Assembly (NCBI RefSeq): GCF_009696685.2
Contig: NZ_CP102355.1
Span: 186,001 to 250,000, forward strand
Direction of reading: 5' to 3'
DNA: 64,000 nt
Source: Paracoccus sp. SMMA_5_TC
GTDB lineage: Bacteria; Pseudomonadota; Alphaproteobacteria; Rhodobacterales; Rhodobacteraceae
Part shown: positions 16,981-26,847 of the stretch, piece by piece
How the letters are laid out: each line of letters begins with the position of its first letter
Numbering within the stretch: position 1 is the stretch's first letter
Notes under the pieces: model-generated
Told to the model about the DNA's origin: nothing
Database searches by the model: none
Seen by the model: only the letters and a program-made list of their open reading frames with translations
Made by a program: the position numbers and the translations under genes

Positions 16981-17827
16981 GGGTCAACTCCTGCAGGACA
17001 TGGCGCAGCCCGAGCCGCCAGTCGGGACGGGCAATGCCAAAATCCCGTGCAATCGCGGCACAGTCCAGACGCGAATTGGCCGGTCGTCGCGCCGGGGTCG
17101 GATAATCTGCGGTCACGATGTCGGAAATGCGACAGTTCAGGCCGGATTGCGCCATGATTTCACGGGCAAAATCCGCCCAGGTCGTGTCAGGCGCGCCCGA
17201 CAGGTGATAGATGCCGCCGGCATCCGGGCGCGCCAGCATCGCCTGCGCCATGGTCAGGCAGGCTGCGGCGACATCCCGCGCCGGGGTCGGTCCGCCGTGC
17301 TGATCGGCCACCACGCGCAATTCGTCGCGTTCGCCGCCCAGCCGCAGCATGGTGCGGACGAAATTGTTGCCATGGGCCGAAAACACCCAGGATGTGCGCA
17401 ACACTGCCCATTGCCCGCCCTGCGCGGCGATCCCCTGTTCGCCGGCCAGCTTGCTGGCACCATAGACGCCCAGCGGGCCCGTGGGGTCGCCCTCGCGCCA
17501 CGGGCGCTGGCCCTCGCCGGCAAAGACGTAATCCGTGGACAGATGCAGAAACGGGATCGCTCTGCGCACGCAAGCCGCGGCCATGGCGGTCGGCGCGGCG
17601 GCGTTCACCGCATGGGCCAGTTCCGGTTCGGATTCGGCCCGATCGACGGCGGTATAGGCAGCGGCGTTGATCACCATATTGCAATCTGCATCCGCGATCA
17701 GCGCCGCGCAGGCCGCGGGATCGGACAGGTCCGCCGCCTGCCGGTCCAGATAGAGGGCATCTGGGGCCAGGTGCTGCAGTTCGCGGGCCACCTGGCCGCT
17801 GCGGCCAAAGACCAGCAGCCGCGTCAT
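16970..17827 (-). CDS. rfbD: dTDP-4-dehydrorhamnose reductase
   Basis: The 285-residue SDR-type protein starts with [18 protein letters not shown], the GxxGQxG-like NAD(P)-binding motif of RfbD, and carries [10 protein letters not shown] and YGASKLAGE with the catalytic Tyr/Lys. It reduces dTDP-4-keto-L-rhamnose to dTDP-L-rhamnose. The ATG at 17827 overlaps the rfbB stop codon by four bases; an earlier start at 17878 would run into rfbB coding sequence and is rejected. Confidence 0.95.
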   Translation of the reverse strand: MTRLLVFGRSGQVARELQHLAPDALYLDRQAADLSDPAACAALIADADCNMVINAAAYTAVDRAESEPELAHAVNAAAPTAMAAACVRRAIPFLHLSTDYVFAGEGQRPWREGDPTGPLGVYGASKLAGEQGIAAQGGQWAVLRTSWVFSAHGNNFVRTMLRLGGERDELRVVADQHGGPTPARDVAAACLTMAQAMLARPDAGGIYHLSGAPDTTWADFAREIMAQSGLNCRISDIVTADYPTPARRPANSRLDCAAIARDFGIARPDWRLGLRHVLQELTHDR

Positions 17828-18861
17828 CCCCGGCCCAGCCTTTCGCCCACCCCCTGGCGCGACAGCAACGGTCGCCACCAGCTTTCGTTGTCGAGATACC
17901 AGGCGACGGTGCGGCGCAGGCCCTCCTCGACCGTGACCGAGGGGCGCCAGCCCAGCTCGTCGCGGATGCGACCGGGATCGATGGCATAGCGACGGTCGTG
18001 GCCGGGACGGTCGGCAACAAAGGTAATCAGCCGGTCATGCGGGGCGCCTTGCGGCCGCAGCCGGTCCATTTCGGCGCAGATCGTGCGCACCAGATCGATG
18101 TTTCTGGCCTCGTTCTCGCCGCCGATGTTGTAGCTGCGTCCGATCTGGCCGCGCTCCAGCACCAGCAACAGGGCATCGGCGTGATCCTCGACATAAAGCC
18201 AGTCGCGCACATTGCCGCCATCGCCGTAAACGGGGATCGGCCGGCCGTGCAGGGCGTTCAGGATCACCACCGGCACCAGCTTTTCGGGGAAATGATAGGG
18301 GCCGTAGTTGTTCGAGCAATTGGTCAGGACCACCGGCAGCCCGTAGGTTTCGTGCCAGGCGCGCACCAGATGGTCCGAGGCCGCCTTGCTGGCCGAATAG
18401 GGGCTGCGCGGATCATAGGGGGTGTCCTCGGTGAACTTGCCGCTTTCACCCAGTGACCCGAAAACCTCGTCGGTCGAGATGTGGTGAAAACGGAAATCAT
18501 CGGGCCTTCCGCGACCCTGCCAATAGGCGCGTGCTGCCTCCAGCAGGTGATAGGTTCCGGTGACATTGGTTTCGACAAAGGCGCCGGGCCCGTCGATCGA
18601 ACGGTCGACATGGCTTTCGGCCGCCAGATGCATGATCGCCTGCGGCTGATGGCGGGCCAGCACCGCATCCAGAGCCTGACGGTCGCGGATATCGACCTGC
18701 TCGAACGCATAAAGCGGGCTCTGCGCGACCGACGCCACGTTTTCGGGGTTGGCGGCATAGGTCAGCGCATCCAGGTTCACCACCTGATGGCCGCGGGCAA
18801 CCGCCAGACGGACAACGGCCGAGCCGATGAAGCCCGCACCGCCGGTCACCAGAATCTTCAT
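17824..18861 (-). CDS. rfbB: dTDP-glucose 4,6-dehydratase
   Basis: The 345-residue extended SDR has GGAGFIGS at 7-14 for NAD, the catalytic triplet Thr130-Asp131-Glu132 in STDEVFG and Tyr155/Lys159 in YSASK, all conserved in RfbB. It converts dTDP-glucose to dTDP-4-keto-6-deoxyglucose. Four-base overlaps with rfbC upstream and rfbD downstream show a tightly coupled operon. Confidence 0.97.
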   Translation of the reverse strand: MKILVTGGAGFIGSAVVRLAVARGHQVVNLDALTYAANPENVASVAQSPLYAFEQVDIRDRQALDAVLARHQPQAIMHLAAESHVDRSIDGPGAFVETNVTGTYHLLEAARAYWQGRGRPDDFRFHHISTDEVFGSLGESGKFTEDTPYDPRSPYSASKAASDHLVRAWHETYGLPVVLTNCSNNYGPYHFPEKLVPVVILNALHGRPIPVYGDGGNVRDWLYVEDHADALLLVLERGQIGRSYNIGGENEARNIDLVRTICAEMDRLRPQGAPHDRLITFVADRPGHDRRYAIDPGRIRDELGWRPSVTVEEGLRRTVAWYLDNESWWRPLLSRQGVGERLGRG

Positions 18862-19439
18862 AATCTCGCCTCGTAATCGAATGGGCCTTGATAGACGAAA
18901 GGGGAATGGAAATCGGCCAGCGCCGGCGCGGCGGCATCGCGCGGCGAGAGGATCGGCGCCTGCGTCAGCCCCCAGTCGATGCCGACCGAATTCCAGGCGA
19001 CGGCACCGTCGCAGTCCGGCGCATAATAGTCGCTACATTTGTAGATGATTTCCGTATCCTCGGCCCGGGTGACGAAACCATGCAGAAATCCCGCAGGCAC
19101 CCACAGCTGACGCCCGTTTTCAAAGGACAGTTCCTCGCCATGCCAGCGCCCATAGGTCGGGCTGCCCCGGCGGATGTCGACCGCCACGTCGAACAGCCGG
19201 CCCCGGCCACAGCGCACCAGCTTGCCCTGCGCATGGGGGGGCGCCTGAAAGTGCAGCCCCCGCAGCGTGCCGCAAGTTGCTGACATCGAGTGATTGTCCT
19301 GGACGAACTCGGGCAGGTCCAGACCTGCCTCTGCCAGGGTGCGGCGGTTCCAGGTTTCCGCGAAAAAACCGCGCGCATCGCCGAATCGACGCGGAGTCAG
19401 CACCAGGACGCCGGGAAGCGGGGTCTTTTCGATCTGCAT
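18858..19439 (-). CDS. rfbC: dTDP-4-dehydrorhamnose 3,5-epimerase
   Basis: The 193-residue cupin-fold protein has RfbC hallmarks: [30 protein letters not shown] with the catalytic His, [13 protein letters not shown] and [10 protein letters not shown]. It epimerises the keto-sugar at C3 and C5. It is the first gene of the rhamnose operon; its promoter should be in the 186 bases shared with the divergent RTX gene. ATG at 19439 is chosen over a TTG at 19448; neither has a strong ribosome-binding site. Confidence 0.95.
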   Translation of the reverse strand: MQIEKTPLPGVLVLTPRRFGDARGFFAETWNRRTLAEAGLDLPEFVQDNHSMSATCGTLRGLHFQAPPHAQGKLVRCGRGRLFDVAVDIRRGSPTYGRWHGEELSFENGRQLWVPAGFLHGFVTRAEDTEIIYKCSDYYAPDCDGAVAWNSVGIDWGLTQAPILSPRDAAAPALADFHSPFVYQGPFDYEARL

Positions 19440-19625
19440 TGACGGCAACCATCACACTGCGCGCCCGCACACCTATGCGCAAAGCGCCGGGCGCTGGCAA
19501 GGGCCAGCGAATATCCGACGGGCGCTGGCGATTAAAATGCCCGGGGAAATCCGCGTGACTTCGCGGACAGGCAGGGCAGTCTGGCCTGTGTCCCCTTCGG
19601 GCCGCGTCACCCTGAATCTGGAACC

Positions 19626-22601
19626 ATGCGCTATACCCACGTCGCCACCTATATCGGATCGCAAGGCAGTTTCGTGACCGGGGTCACGGACCTGCTGCTG
19701 CGGACCGACACAAACGGGCTGGTGCTCTACAGCGTGACGCGTCTGGGCGGGGGCATGGCGGCCTATCGCATCGCGGATCCCGATCAGGGGCTGACCATGC
19801 TCTCGGCCCGGGCGTATTCGCCGCTGTTGCGCTATGCCGGTGCGCCCGAAATCAGCGTGATCGACCTGGGCGTGGGCGCCACGCTGTTCAGTCCCGGCCT
19901 GATCAACGCCATGGGTCAAGGCGCCGTATTGGCACCCGATGGCGGCTTCGGCAGCACGGTTTATTTTCAGGGCGCGGGCAGGCTGCCCGCCGGCGTCATC
20001 CACCTGGGCCAGTTCCAGACCTCGGGCGGCAAGTTCCTTTATTCGGCCCGCGATGGGCAGATGGCGGTGGACATCTGGCGGTTGGGGGCCGGCGACAGTC
20101 TGACGCTGGTTGCGACCGCCAAGCTGCCCCAGAACGGGATCAAGGGCGCCGAGATCAGCGACATCACCGTCGTGACCCTGGCCGACCGAAGCTATCTGCT
20201 GGCGGTTTCGGCAATGGGGAACCAGATCCTCAGCCAGCAGATCGGGGTCGACGGCCGCCTGGGGCCATTGCAGATCACCGGCGCCGACCGTGGTCTGGGG
20301 ATGAATCAGCCCAGCCACATCGCCGTTCTGCAGGTCGGGGGCGTGCCCTATGTCGTCGTTGCCTCGGCGCAAAGTTCGTCCCTGACCACGTTCCGGCTGA
20401 CCTATGATGGCGAGCTTCAGCCGATCGACCATGTGATCGATGAACTGGGCACCCGCTTTCAGGCCGCCACCGCCATGGCGACGCTGATGCTGGATGGCCG
20501 CGCCTTCATCTTTGTCGGCGGTGGAGATGACGGGCTGAGCATCTTTACCCTGCTGCCTGACGGCCGGCTGCTGCATCTGCAGACGCTGATCGATACCGAC
20601 GGCCAGACACTGGCCGATGTCTCGGCCATCTCGGCGGCGGTGGTCAATGGGCGCATCGTGCTGCTGGTCGCCTCGCACACCGAAGCGGGCCTGACCCAGT
20701 TCGTGTTCGAGCCCGGCCCGATCGGCCTGACCCGCGTGGTCGGCGCCGATGTGCAGACCGGCACCGCAGGCAGCGATCTGATGATGGCCAGCGCCGCCAC
20801 CACCGCGCTGGAAGGCGGCGCAGGCGACGACATCCTGATCGCCGGCAGCGCGCCCTTGCGCATGACCGGCGGCCCGGGCGCCGACATCTTTGTCGCCCGC
20901 GAAGTGAACGGCAAGATCACGGTCAGCGATTTCGAGCCCGGCATCGATCAGCTGGACCTGTCCTTCCTGGGCATGATCCGCAGCACCTTGCAACTGGGCT
21001 TTCGCCCGCAGGTCTGGGGCATCCAGATATTCTATGGAAATTCGGTGATCTGGGTGCGGACCCGGGATGGCACCCCCCTGCAGGCCAGCGACTTCGACAA
21101 CTCGCTTTTCCCCATCAGCCATTACGACCCACCGGACATGCGCACGAAAATCCTTGGCACCATCCGCGACGACATCCTCAGGGCCAGCAAGCTGGGCTCG
21201 CTGATCTATGGCTATGCCGGCAACGACCTGTTGCTGGGCGATGCCGGCGCCGACATCCTCGATGGCGGGGGCGGAAACGACACCCTTTCGGGCGGCGCGG
21301 GCAGCGACCGGCTGCTGGGCGGCGCCGGCGACGACCGCCTGTCGGGTGGCGAGGGCGCCGACACCCTTTTCGGCCAGGACGGGCAGGACACCTTGCTCGG
21401 CGGGCTGGGCAACGATTTCCTATATGGCGGCAACGGCAATGACCTGCTGCTGGGCGAGGGCGGAAATGACGTGCTCGAGGATCTTTACGGCCACAACACC
21501 CTGTCGGGGGGCGACGGCAATGATCGGCTGATTACCGGCCCCGGCCACGACAACCTGAATGGCGGTCCCGGCAACGACTATCTGTCGGGCGGTGCCGGGC
21601 ATGACAGCCTTTATGGCAGCCTGGGCAATGACACGCTTGACGGCGGACCCGGCAACGACCTGCTGGAAGGCGGCGACGGCGCCAGCCTGCTGCGTGGCGG
21701 CACGGGCAACGACTTCCTGCGCGGCGGCAGCGGCAACGACACCCTGTTCGGCGGACCCGACCATGACACGCTATATGGCCAGGGCGGCAACGATTTCCTG
21801 AATGCCGAGGATGGCAACGACCTGCTTTTCGGCGGCGCCGGCGACGACACGCTGTTCGGCAGCACGGGCGAGGATACGCTTTATGGCGATGCCGGCAACG
21901 ACAAGCTTTATGGCGGCGCGGGCAATGACACGCTTTATGGCGGCGCGGGCAGCGATTCGCTTTACGGCGATCTGGGCAACGACATCCTGCGCGGCGGCGA
22001 CATGGCAGACTGGCTTTACGGCCAGGCCGGCAATGACACGCTGATGGGCGATGGCGGCAACGACTATCTCAGCGGCGGCGATGGCAATGACGCGCTGATC
22101 GGCGATATCGGTAATGACACGCTGGAAGGCGGGGCCGGCAACGACCTGCTGAACGGGGGCGCGGGTAACGACGTGCTGAACGGCGCCGCCGGACAGGATA
22201 CCCTGACCGCCGGCGATGGCGACGACCTGCTCAATGGTGGGGCCGACAACGATATCCTGTTCGGCAGCGCCGGGCGCGACACATTGGAAGGTGGTGCGGG
22301 CAGCGACACCCTGTCGGGCGGCGCCGATGCTGATGTTTTCCTGTTCCGCGCCAGTGCGATGGACGGCAGCACCGACGTGATCAACGACTTTACCCGCGGC
22401 AGCGACAAGCTCGGCTTTGCGGGGCTGGGGCTCAGCTATATCGGCAGCAGCGCCTTTTCAGGCTCCTTGCAGCTGCGTGTGGAGACCGTCTCAGCCGGCG
22501 TGCAGCAGGTGCAGGTCGACATGAACGGCGATGGGCTGGCAGACCTGACCGTGCGCCTTGCCCTGGGAACGGCGCTGGATGCCTCGGATCTGCTGCTTTA
22601 G
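19626..22601 (+). CDS. RTX calcium-binding protein with beta-propeller-like N-terminal domain
   Basis: The 991-residue protein has no N-terminal signal peptide. Residues about 1-375 show repeating beta-rich units (for example VPYVVVASAQSSSLTTF, FIFVGGGDDGLSIFTL) that resemble a beta-propeller. A short RTX-like patch follows (about 378-425), then a main array of about 41 GGxGxDxLx nonapeptides (about 529-905), and a C-terminal domain beginning ADVFLFRASAMDGSTDVIND, as in serralysin-type type I secretion substrates. It is predicted to be secreted by a type I system and to fold in calcium. No ABC or membrane-fusion gene is adjacent. It sits between rhamnose synthesis and capsule export genes, so a surface-matrix role is inferred. 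Confidence 0.85.
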   Translation: MRYTHVATYIGSQGSFVTGVTDLLLRTDTNGLVLYSVTRLGGGMAAYRIADPDQGLTMLSARAYSPLLRYAGAPEISVIDLGVGATLFSPGLINAMGQGAVLAPDGGFGSTVYFQGAGRLPAGVIHLGQFQTSGGKFLYSARDGQMAVDIWRLGAGDSLTLVATAKLPQNGIKGAEISDITVVTLADRSYLLAVSAMGNQILSQQIGVDGRLGPLQITGADRGLGMNQPSHIAVLQVGGVPYVVVASAQSSSLTTFRLTYDGELQPIDHVIDELGTRFQAATAMATLMLDGRAFIFVGGGDDGLSIFTLLPDGRLLHLQTLIDTDGQTLADVSAISAAVVNGRIVLLVASHTEAGLTQFVFEPGPIGLTRVVGADVQTGTAGSDLMMASAATTALEGGAGDDILIAGSAPLRMTGGPGADIFVAREVNGKITVSDFEPGIDQLDLSFLGMIRSTLQLGFRPQVWGIQIFYGNSVIWVRTRDGTPLQASDFDNSLFPISHYDPPDMRTKILGTIRDDILRASKLGSLIYGYAGNDLLLGDAGADILDGGGGNDTLSGGAGSDRLLGGAGDDRLSGGEGADTLFGQDGQDTLLGGLGNDFLYGGNGNDLLLGEGGNDVLEDLYGHNTLSGGDGNDRLITGPGHDNLNGGPGNDYLSGGAGHDSLYGSLGNDTLDGGPGNDLLEGGDGASLLRGGTGNDFLRGGSGNDTLFGGPDHDTLYGQGGNDFLNAEDGNDLLFGGAGDDTLFGSTGEDTLYGDAGNDKLYGGAGNDTLYGGAGSDSLYGDLGNDILRGGDMADWLYGQAGNDTLMGDGGNDYLSGGDGNDALIGDIGNDTLEGGAGNDLLNGGAGNDVLNGAAGQDTLTAGDGDDLLNGGADNDILFGSAGRDTLEGGAGSDTLSGGADADVFLFRASAMDGSTDVINDFTRGSDKLGFAGLGLSYIGSSAFSGSLQLRVETVSAGVQQVQVDMNGDGLADLTVRLALGTALDASDLLL
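21210..22340 (+). repeat. RTX nonapeptide repeat array
   Basis: About 41 consecutive 27-base units encode GGxGxDxLx-type nonapeptides, each half of a calcium-binding beta-roll turn. Units have diverged at the DNA level, with a few degenerate ones (for example DLYGHNTLS and GGDMADWLY), so this is a protein repeat rather than a recent tandem duplication. Confidence 0.9.
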
Positions 22602-22705
22602 CCGTCGGCGCGGGCAGTAGCGCAGATTTGAATGCAAATGCTGGCCTTGGGGCGCGACTGCATGTAACAACTGCGCGGATACGCTAACAGCGAAAGCGCA
22701 AGGCT

Positions 22706-24214
22706 GTGACCACTCCGACCTCGCCCAGCCGGGGATCCCCGACCCAGCCCGCAGCCACGGCCGCAGAATCGCAGGCGCCAGCCCGGGCCACGCCGGCACA
22801 AGCCGATCCCCCGTCGCAATCCGGCGCGAAGCGTCCGTTTCAAACGCAATCGGCCCTCGGCGCCGGGCCAACAGAGGCAAAACCCGCCGCAGTGAACCCG
22901 ACGACGGCAAAGCCGGCGGCCGCAAGACCCGCCCCGTCGGCGCCCGCCGCAGCGGGCGCGACGCCCGCCAAGCGCCCGGTCCCGGCGCAGCCCCCGGCCA
23001 AGACGGCTGCGGCCCAGCCGGCCCCGATCCGCGTGCAGCCGATGCCGGCCCCGGCGACCCCCACGCCGCCGCCGACACCACTCCGCGCCCCTGCCGCGAT
23101 CGCACAGCCGCGCCGGCGTCACTGGCTGATGCTGATTTCTTTCCTGCTTATGGTGGTGCTGCCGACAATCCTTTGGGCGTGGTATCTCTGGGCGCGGGCC
23201 AGCGATCAGTATGTCTCGACGGTCGGTTTCTCGGTCCGAAAGGAACAGTCCACCCCAAGCCTTGAGATGCTGGGCGGCCTGCTGCCCTTTACCGGCAGCA
23301 GCGGGGCGCTGGATACCGACATCCTGTATGAATACATCCGTAGCCAGGACATGGTCGAAAAGATCGATCAGCAACTGGGCCTGCGGGCGCGCTTTTCCCG
23401 CGAATGGCCGCATGACTTCGTCTTTGCCTTCGACCCCGACGGGCATATCGAGGATCTGACGGATTACTGGCAGCGCCAGGTCAAGGTGCTTTACGACAAC
23501 TCGACCCAGCTCATCACGCTGAATGTCGCGGCCTTCAGCGCCGAAGATGCCCAGGCCATCGCGGCGGCGGTGTTCCAGGCCAGTTCCGAAAAGATCAACG
23601 AACTGTCGACCATTGCCCGGGACGACGCCACGCGCCTGGCCAAGATGGAACTGGACAAGGCACGCGATGAACTGACGCGCACCCGTCAGGCGATGACCGC
23701 CTATCGGATGAAATCGCAGATCGTCGATCCGCAGGCCGATCTGGCCGGGCAGATGGGCGTGCTGAGCGGGTTGCAGGCGCAGTTGGCCGAAGCCCTGGTC
23801 GCCCATGACCTGCTGGTGGAAAATGCTCCGTCGACGGACCACCGCGTCACCCAGTCGCAGCAGAAGATCGATGCCCTGCGCCGGCTGATCGACGCGGAAC
23901 GCAGCAAGTTCGGCGTCGCCGGTCAGGGGCCCGCAGGCGAAAGCTATGCCGAGCTGATGGCCGAATACGAAAAACTGGCCGTGGACCGCGAATTTGCCGA
24001 AGGCGCCTATCGCTCGGCCCGCATCGCCTATGAGGCATCGATGGCCGAGGCGCAGCGCCAGTCCCGTTATCTGGCCGCGCATATCCAGCCCAAGGTGGCG
24101 CAAAGCTCGACCGCGCCGAACCGGCCCTGGCTGCTCTTTGTGGTGGCGGCAATGCTGCTGACCGGCTGGTCGATTCTGGTCCTGATCTATTACAGCATCC
24201 GGGATCGCGGCTGA
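22706..24214 (+). CDS. kpsE: Capsule polysaccharide export inner-membrane protein (KpsE/CtrB type)
   Basis: The 502-residue protein has a Pro/Ala-rich N-terminal tail (about 1-135), one transmembrane helix (about 140-162), a long periplasmic part with coiled coil (about 300-440) and a C-terminal membrane segment (about 473-496), the KpsE/CtrB topology. It is the polysaccharide co-polymerase linking the ABC exporter to the outer-membrane channel. The start is a GTG with only a weakly placed AAGG, so the exact N terminus is uncertain. The 130-residue tail is longer than in E. coli KpsE. kpsT follows three bases later. Confidence 0.85.
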   Translation: MTTPTSPSRGSPTQPAATAAESQAPARATPAQADPPSQSGAKRPFQTQSALGAGPTEAKPAAVNPTTAKPAAARPAPSAPAAAGATPAKRPVPAQPPAKTAAAQPAPIRVQPMPAPATPTPPPTPLRAPAAIAQPRRRHWLMLISFLLMVVLPTILWAWYLWARASDQYVSTVGFSVRKEQSTPSLEMLGGLLPFTGSSGALDTDILYEYIRSQDMVEKIDQQLGLRARFSREWPHDFVFAFDPDGHIEDLTDYWQRQVKVLYDNSTQLITLNVAAFSAEDAQAIAAAVFQASSEKINELSTIARDDATRLAKMELDKARDELTRTRQAMTAYRMKSQIVDPQADLAGQMGVLSGLQAQLAEALVAHDLLVENAPSTDHRVTQSQQKIDALRRLIDAERSKFGVAGQGPAGESYAELMAEYEKLAVDREFAEGAYRSARIAYEASMAEAQRQSRYLAAHIQPKVAQSSTAPNRPWLLFVVAAMLLTGWSILVLIYYSIRDRG

Positions 24215-24217
24215 GGC

Positions 24218-24895
24218 ATGATCCGTCTGCAGAATCTGACCAAGATCTACCGGCTCAAGGGCCGCACGACGGTCGTGGCGGACAATATCAACGCGGTCTT
24301 TCCCACCGGGGCCTCGGTCGGGCTGCTGGGGCGCAACGGTGCGGGCAAGTCCTCGCTGCTGCGCATGATCGCAGGCACGATGTCGCCCAGTTCGGGGCGG
24401 GTCATTTCGGACGGCACGATCTCGTGGCCGGTGGGTTTCGCCGGCAGCTTTCACGGCGATCTGACCGGGGCGCAGAATGTGCGCTTTGTCGCCCGCATCT
24501 ATGGCGTGGATACCGACGAACTGGTCGCCTATGTCGAGGATTTTGCCGAACTGGGCAAGCATTACCATCAGCCGTTTTCAAGCTATTCCTCGGGGATGCG
24601 GTCGCGGCTGGCGATGGGAACCAGCATGGGCATCCATTTCGATACCTATCTGGTGGACGAGGTCACCAGCGTCGGCGACGCGGATTTCCGGGCCAAGTCC
24701 CAGCGCGTCTTTGCCGACCGGATGAGCCGGTCGAGCGCGGTTGTGGTCAGCCATTCGATGCCGATGATCCGGCAGATGTGCACGATGGGCGCGGTGCTGG
24801 ATCAGGGCCGGCTGACCGTATTCGACAATATCGAGGACGCCATCGCCATGCACGAGGCGATCCTGCGGGTGCCGCCCAACGTGGTGGGGGACTGA
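24218..24895 (+). CDS. kpsT: Capsule polysaccharide ABC transporter ATP-binding protein (KpsT type)
   Basis: The 225-residue ATPase has Walker A GRNGAGKSS (38-46), a YSSGMRSRL signature (about 125-133) and Walker B ending LVDEVTSVGD, the KpsT/Wzt pattern of polysaccharide exporters. It would power export of a capsular polysaccharide across the inner membrane with a KpsM permease, which is not present in the window. It starts three bases after kpsE and ends one base before the convergent phosphohexomutase gene. Confidence 0.9.
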   Translation: MIRLQNLTKIYRLKGRTTVVADNINAVFPTGASVGLLGRNGAGKSSLLRMIAGTMSPSSGRVISDGTISWPVGFAGSFHGDLTGAQNVRFVARIYGVDTDELVAYVEDFAELGKHYHQPFSSYSSGMRSRLAMGTSMGIHFDTYLVDEVTSVGDADFRAKSQRVFADRMSRSSAVVVSHSMPMIRQMCTMGAVLDQGRLTVFDNIEDAIAMHEAILRVPPNVVGD

Positions 24896-26287
24896 TCAGC
24901 CCCTGAGCAGCGCGGCGATTTCGTCGCGCCGCGCCGCCACCAGCTCGGCATCGCCGCGCGATTCCACGTTCAGCCGCACCACGGGCTCGGTATTCGAGCG
25001 TCGCAGGTTGAAACGCCAGTCGGCAAATTCCAGGCTGACGCCATCGGTATCGTCGCGCGCCACCGCCTGCGGCGCGAAATGGTCGATGACCCGCGCCATC
25101 GCCACCTCGGGATCGTCCAGGCGAAAGTTGATCTCGCCCGACGAAGGAAAGGCCCGCATACGCTGCCCCAGCAACTCGCCCAGACCGATGCCCTTGCGCG
25201 ACAGCAGTTCAACCACCAGCAGCCAGGGGATCATGCCGCTGTCGGCGAAATGGAAATCGCGGAAATAGTGATGGGCCGACATCTCGCCGCCATAGATCGC
25301 GCCGCTTTCGCGCATGGCGCGCTTGACAAAGGCGTGGCCGGTGCGGGCCTGCACCGCCGTGCCGCCGGCGCGGGCGATGATGTCGCGGGTGTTCAACACC
25401 ACGCGCGGGTCGTGCACGATCCTTTCGCCGGGGTATTTTTCCAGAAAGGCCGCGGCCAGCAGACCGACGATATATTCGCCCGGAATGAACCGGCCGTCCT
25501 GATCGAAGAAGAAGCAGCGGTCGAAATCGCCATCCCAGGCGATGCCCAGATCGGCCCCGTGACGGCGCACGGCCTCGGCCGTCATCGGCTGATTTTCCGG
25601 CAGCAGCGGATTGGGGATGCCGTTCGGGAAATCGGGATCGGGCTGATGATTGACGCGCAGGAACTGCAAGGGCGCGCCGCGACGCGCCAATTCGTCGGCA
25701 ATGGCGTCAAAGGTCGGCCCGGCCGTGCCGTTGCCGGCATTGACCAGCACCCTGAGCGGCCGCAGCAGGTCCACATCGACGAAATCGGCCATGGCGCTGG
25801 CGTATTCGGTGCGTGCCTGCGCAAAGTCGCGCAGGGCCCCGCGCCGCTGGGGTGGCGCAAACGCACCCGATCGCGCCAGCTCGGCGATGCGGGCGAAATC
25901 GCCCTGCGGGTCCAGCGGCGCCGCGCCGCGACCGACCAGCTTCATGCCGTTATAATCGATCGGATTGTGCGAGGCCGTCACCTCGATCCCGCCATCGGCG
26001 CCGTAATGGGCAGTGGCGAAATACATCTCTTCGGTGCCGGCCAGGCCCAGATCGCGCACATCGGCGCCGCCGTCGCGCAGCCCCGCGATCAGCGCCGCCG
26101 CCAGGCGGGGCGAACTGGCCCGGCTGTCGCGGCCGACAATGACATCGCGCGCCGCCAGCACCTCGGCAAAGGCGCGGCCGATGCGATAGGCAACATCATC
26201 GTCCAGTTCGCGATCCAGCCGCCCGCGCACGTCATAGGCCTTGAAACAGTCGATCCGTCGCGCCGGCATCCGATCGGGGTTCGCCAT
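24896..26287 (-). CDS. Phosphomannomutase/phosphoglucomutase
   Basis: The 463-residue protein is an alpha-D-phosphohexomutase of the AlgC type: active-site serine Ser106 in TASHNP, the metal loop WDGDFDR (about 245), the sugar-binding GEMSAHHYF, and the C-terminal phosphate-binding RRSNTEPVVR. It interconverts mannose or glucose 6- and 1-phosphates, supplying both GDP-mannose and the glucose-1-phosphate used by RfbA. ATG at 26287 has GGAGG eight bases upstream; a longer in-frame start at 26407 is unlikely. Confidence 0.93.
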   Translation of the reverse strand: MANPDRMPARRIDCFKAYDVRGRLDRELDDDVAYRIGRAFAEVLAARDVIVGRDSRASSPRLAAALIAGLRDGGADVRDLGLAGTEEMYFATAHYGADGGIEVTASHNPIDYNGMKLVGRGAAPLDPQGDFARIAELARSGAFAPPQRRGALRDFAQARTEYASAMADFVDVDLLRPLRVLVNAGNGTAGPTFDAIADELARRGAPLQFLRVNHQPDPDFPNGIPNPLLPENQPMTAEAVRRHGADLGIAWDGDFDRCFFFDQDGRFIPGEYIVGLLAAAFLEKYPGERIVHDPRVVLNTRDIIARAGGTAVQARTGHAFVKRAMRESGAIYGGEMSAHHYFRDFHFADSGMIPWLLVVELLSRKGIGLGELLGQRMRAFPSSGEINFRLDDPEVAMARVIDHFAPQAVARDDTDGVSLEFADWRFNLRRSNTEPVVRLNVESRGDAELVAARRDEIAALLRG

Positions 26288-26445
26288 CGTCCCATCCTCC
26301 ATATCTGCCACCGTCGCTATACCACGCGCGCATCGATGGGAATAATCCGTCAGTCTTGAAGAATGGTTAAGCCTTTTGCGAACAGAATACATGACGGGGC
26401 CCGCCACGCGCGCTAGACCTGCCCCAGAGAGCAGAGGAGAAACCG

Positions 26446-26847
26446 ATGGACGCCCTGGCCCTGATCGCCGCCTATTACGACGCCTTCAACGCCGGTCGCA
26501 CGGATGAAATGCTGACCTATCTGCATGATGACGTCGAACATCACGTGAACGAAGGCGGAATTCGCCGCGGCAAGGATCTTTTCGCCCAGTTCAATGCGCA
26601 TATGAGCCGCTGTTACCGTGAAAGGCTGGCCGACATCACCATCATGGCGACGCCGGCGGGGGATCGCGCGGCGGCCGAGTTCGTGGTGCATGGCACCTAT
26701 CTGGCCACCGACGACGGCCTGCCCGAGGCGCGCGGCCAGACCTATGTCCTGCCGGCCGGAAGCTTCTTTGATATTCGCGACGGCAAGATCGCGCGCGTGA
26801 CCACCTATTACAACCTGGCCGACTGGACCCGGCAGGTCGCGGCATGA
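26446..26847 (+). CDS. NTF2-like (SnoaL/ketosteroid-isomerase-fold) protein
   Basis: The 133-residue protein has the cone-shaped NTF2-like pattern: an N-terminal helix (ALIAAYYDAFNAGRTDEML), the YLHDDVEHHVNEGG strand region and a C-terminal DGKIARVTTYYN. Members are small enzymes or binding proteins; no catalytic residues can be assigned. It starts an operon: its stop overlaps the next gene by four bases. Co-translation with an acetyltransferase and a nitrilase-family hydrolase suggests a shared small-molecule pathway of unknown nature. Confidence 0.8.
   Translation: MDALALIAAYYDAFNAGRTDEMLTYLHDDVEHHVNEGGIRRGKDLFAQFNAHMSRCYRERLADITIMATPAGDRAAAEFVVHGTYLATDDGLPEARGQTYVLPAGSFFDIRDGKIARVTTYYNLADWTRQVAA

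Noticed and set aside
19473-21122. 549-codon open frame antisense to the RTX gene
   Set aside because: Composition (Gln, Asp, His, Gly, Ala) is that of a shadow frame; no recognisable motif, and the plus strand encodes a clear RTX protein.
22598-24568. 656-codon minus-strand open frame over kpsE
   Set aside because: Low-complexity, Gly/Arg-rich and opposite a well-supported capsule gene.
26355-26372. TTAAGCCTTTTGCGAA near the pgm/NTF2 divergent region as a CtrA box
   Set aside because: The second half-site GCGA has two or more mismatches to TTAA, too weak to keep.
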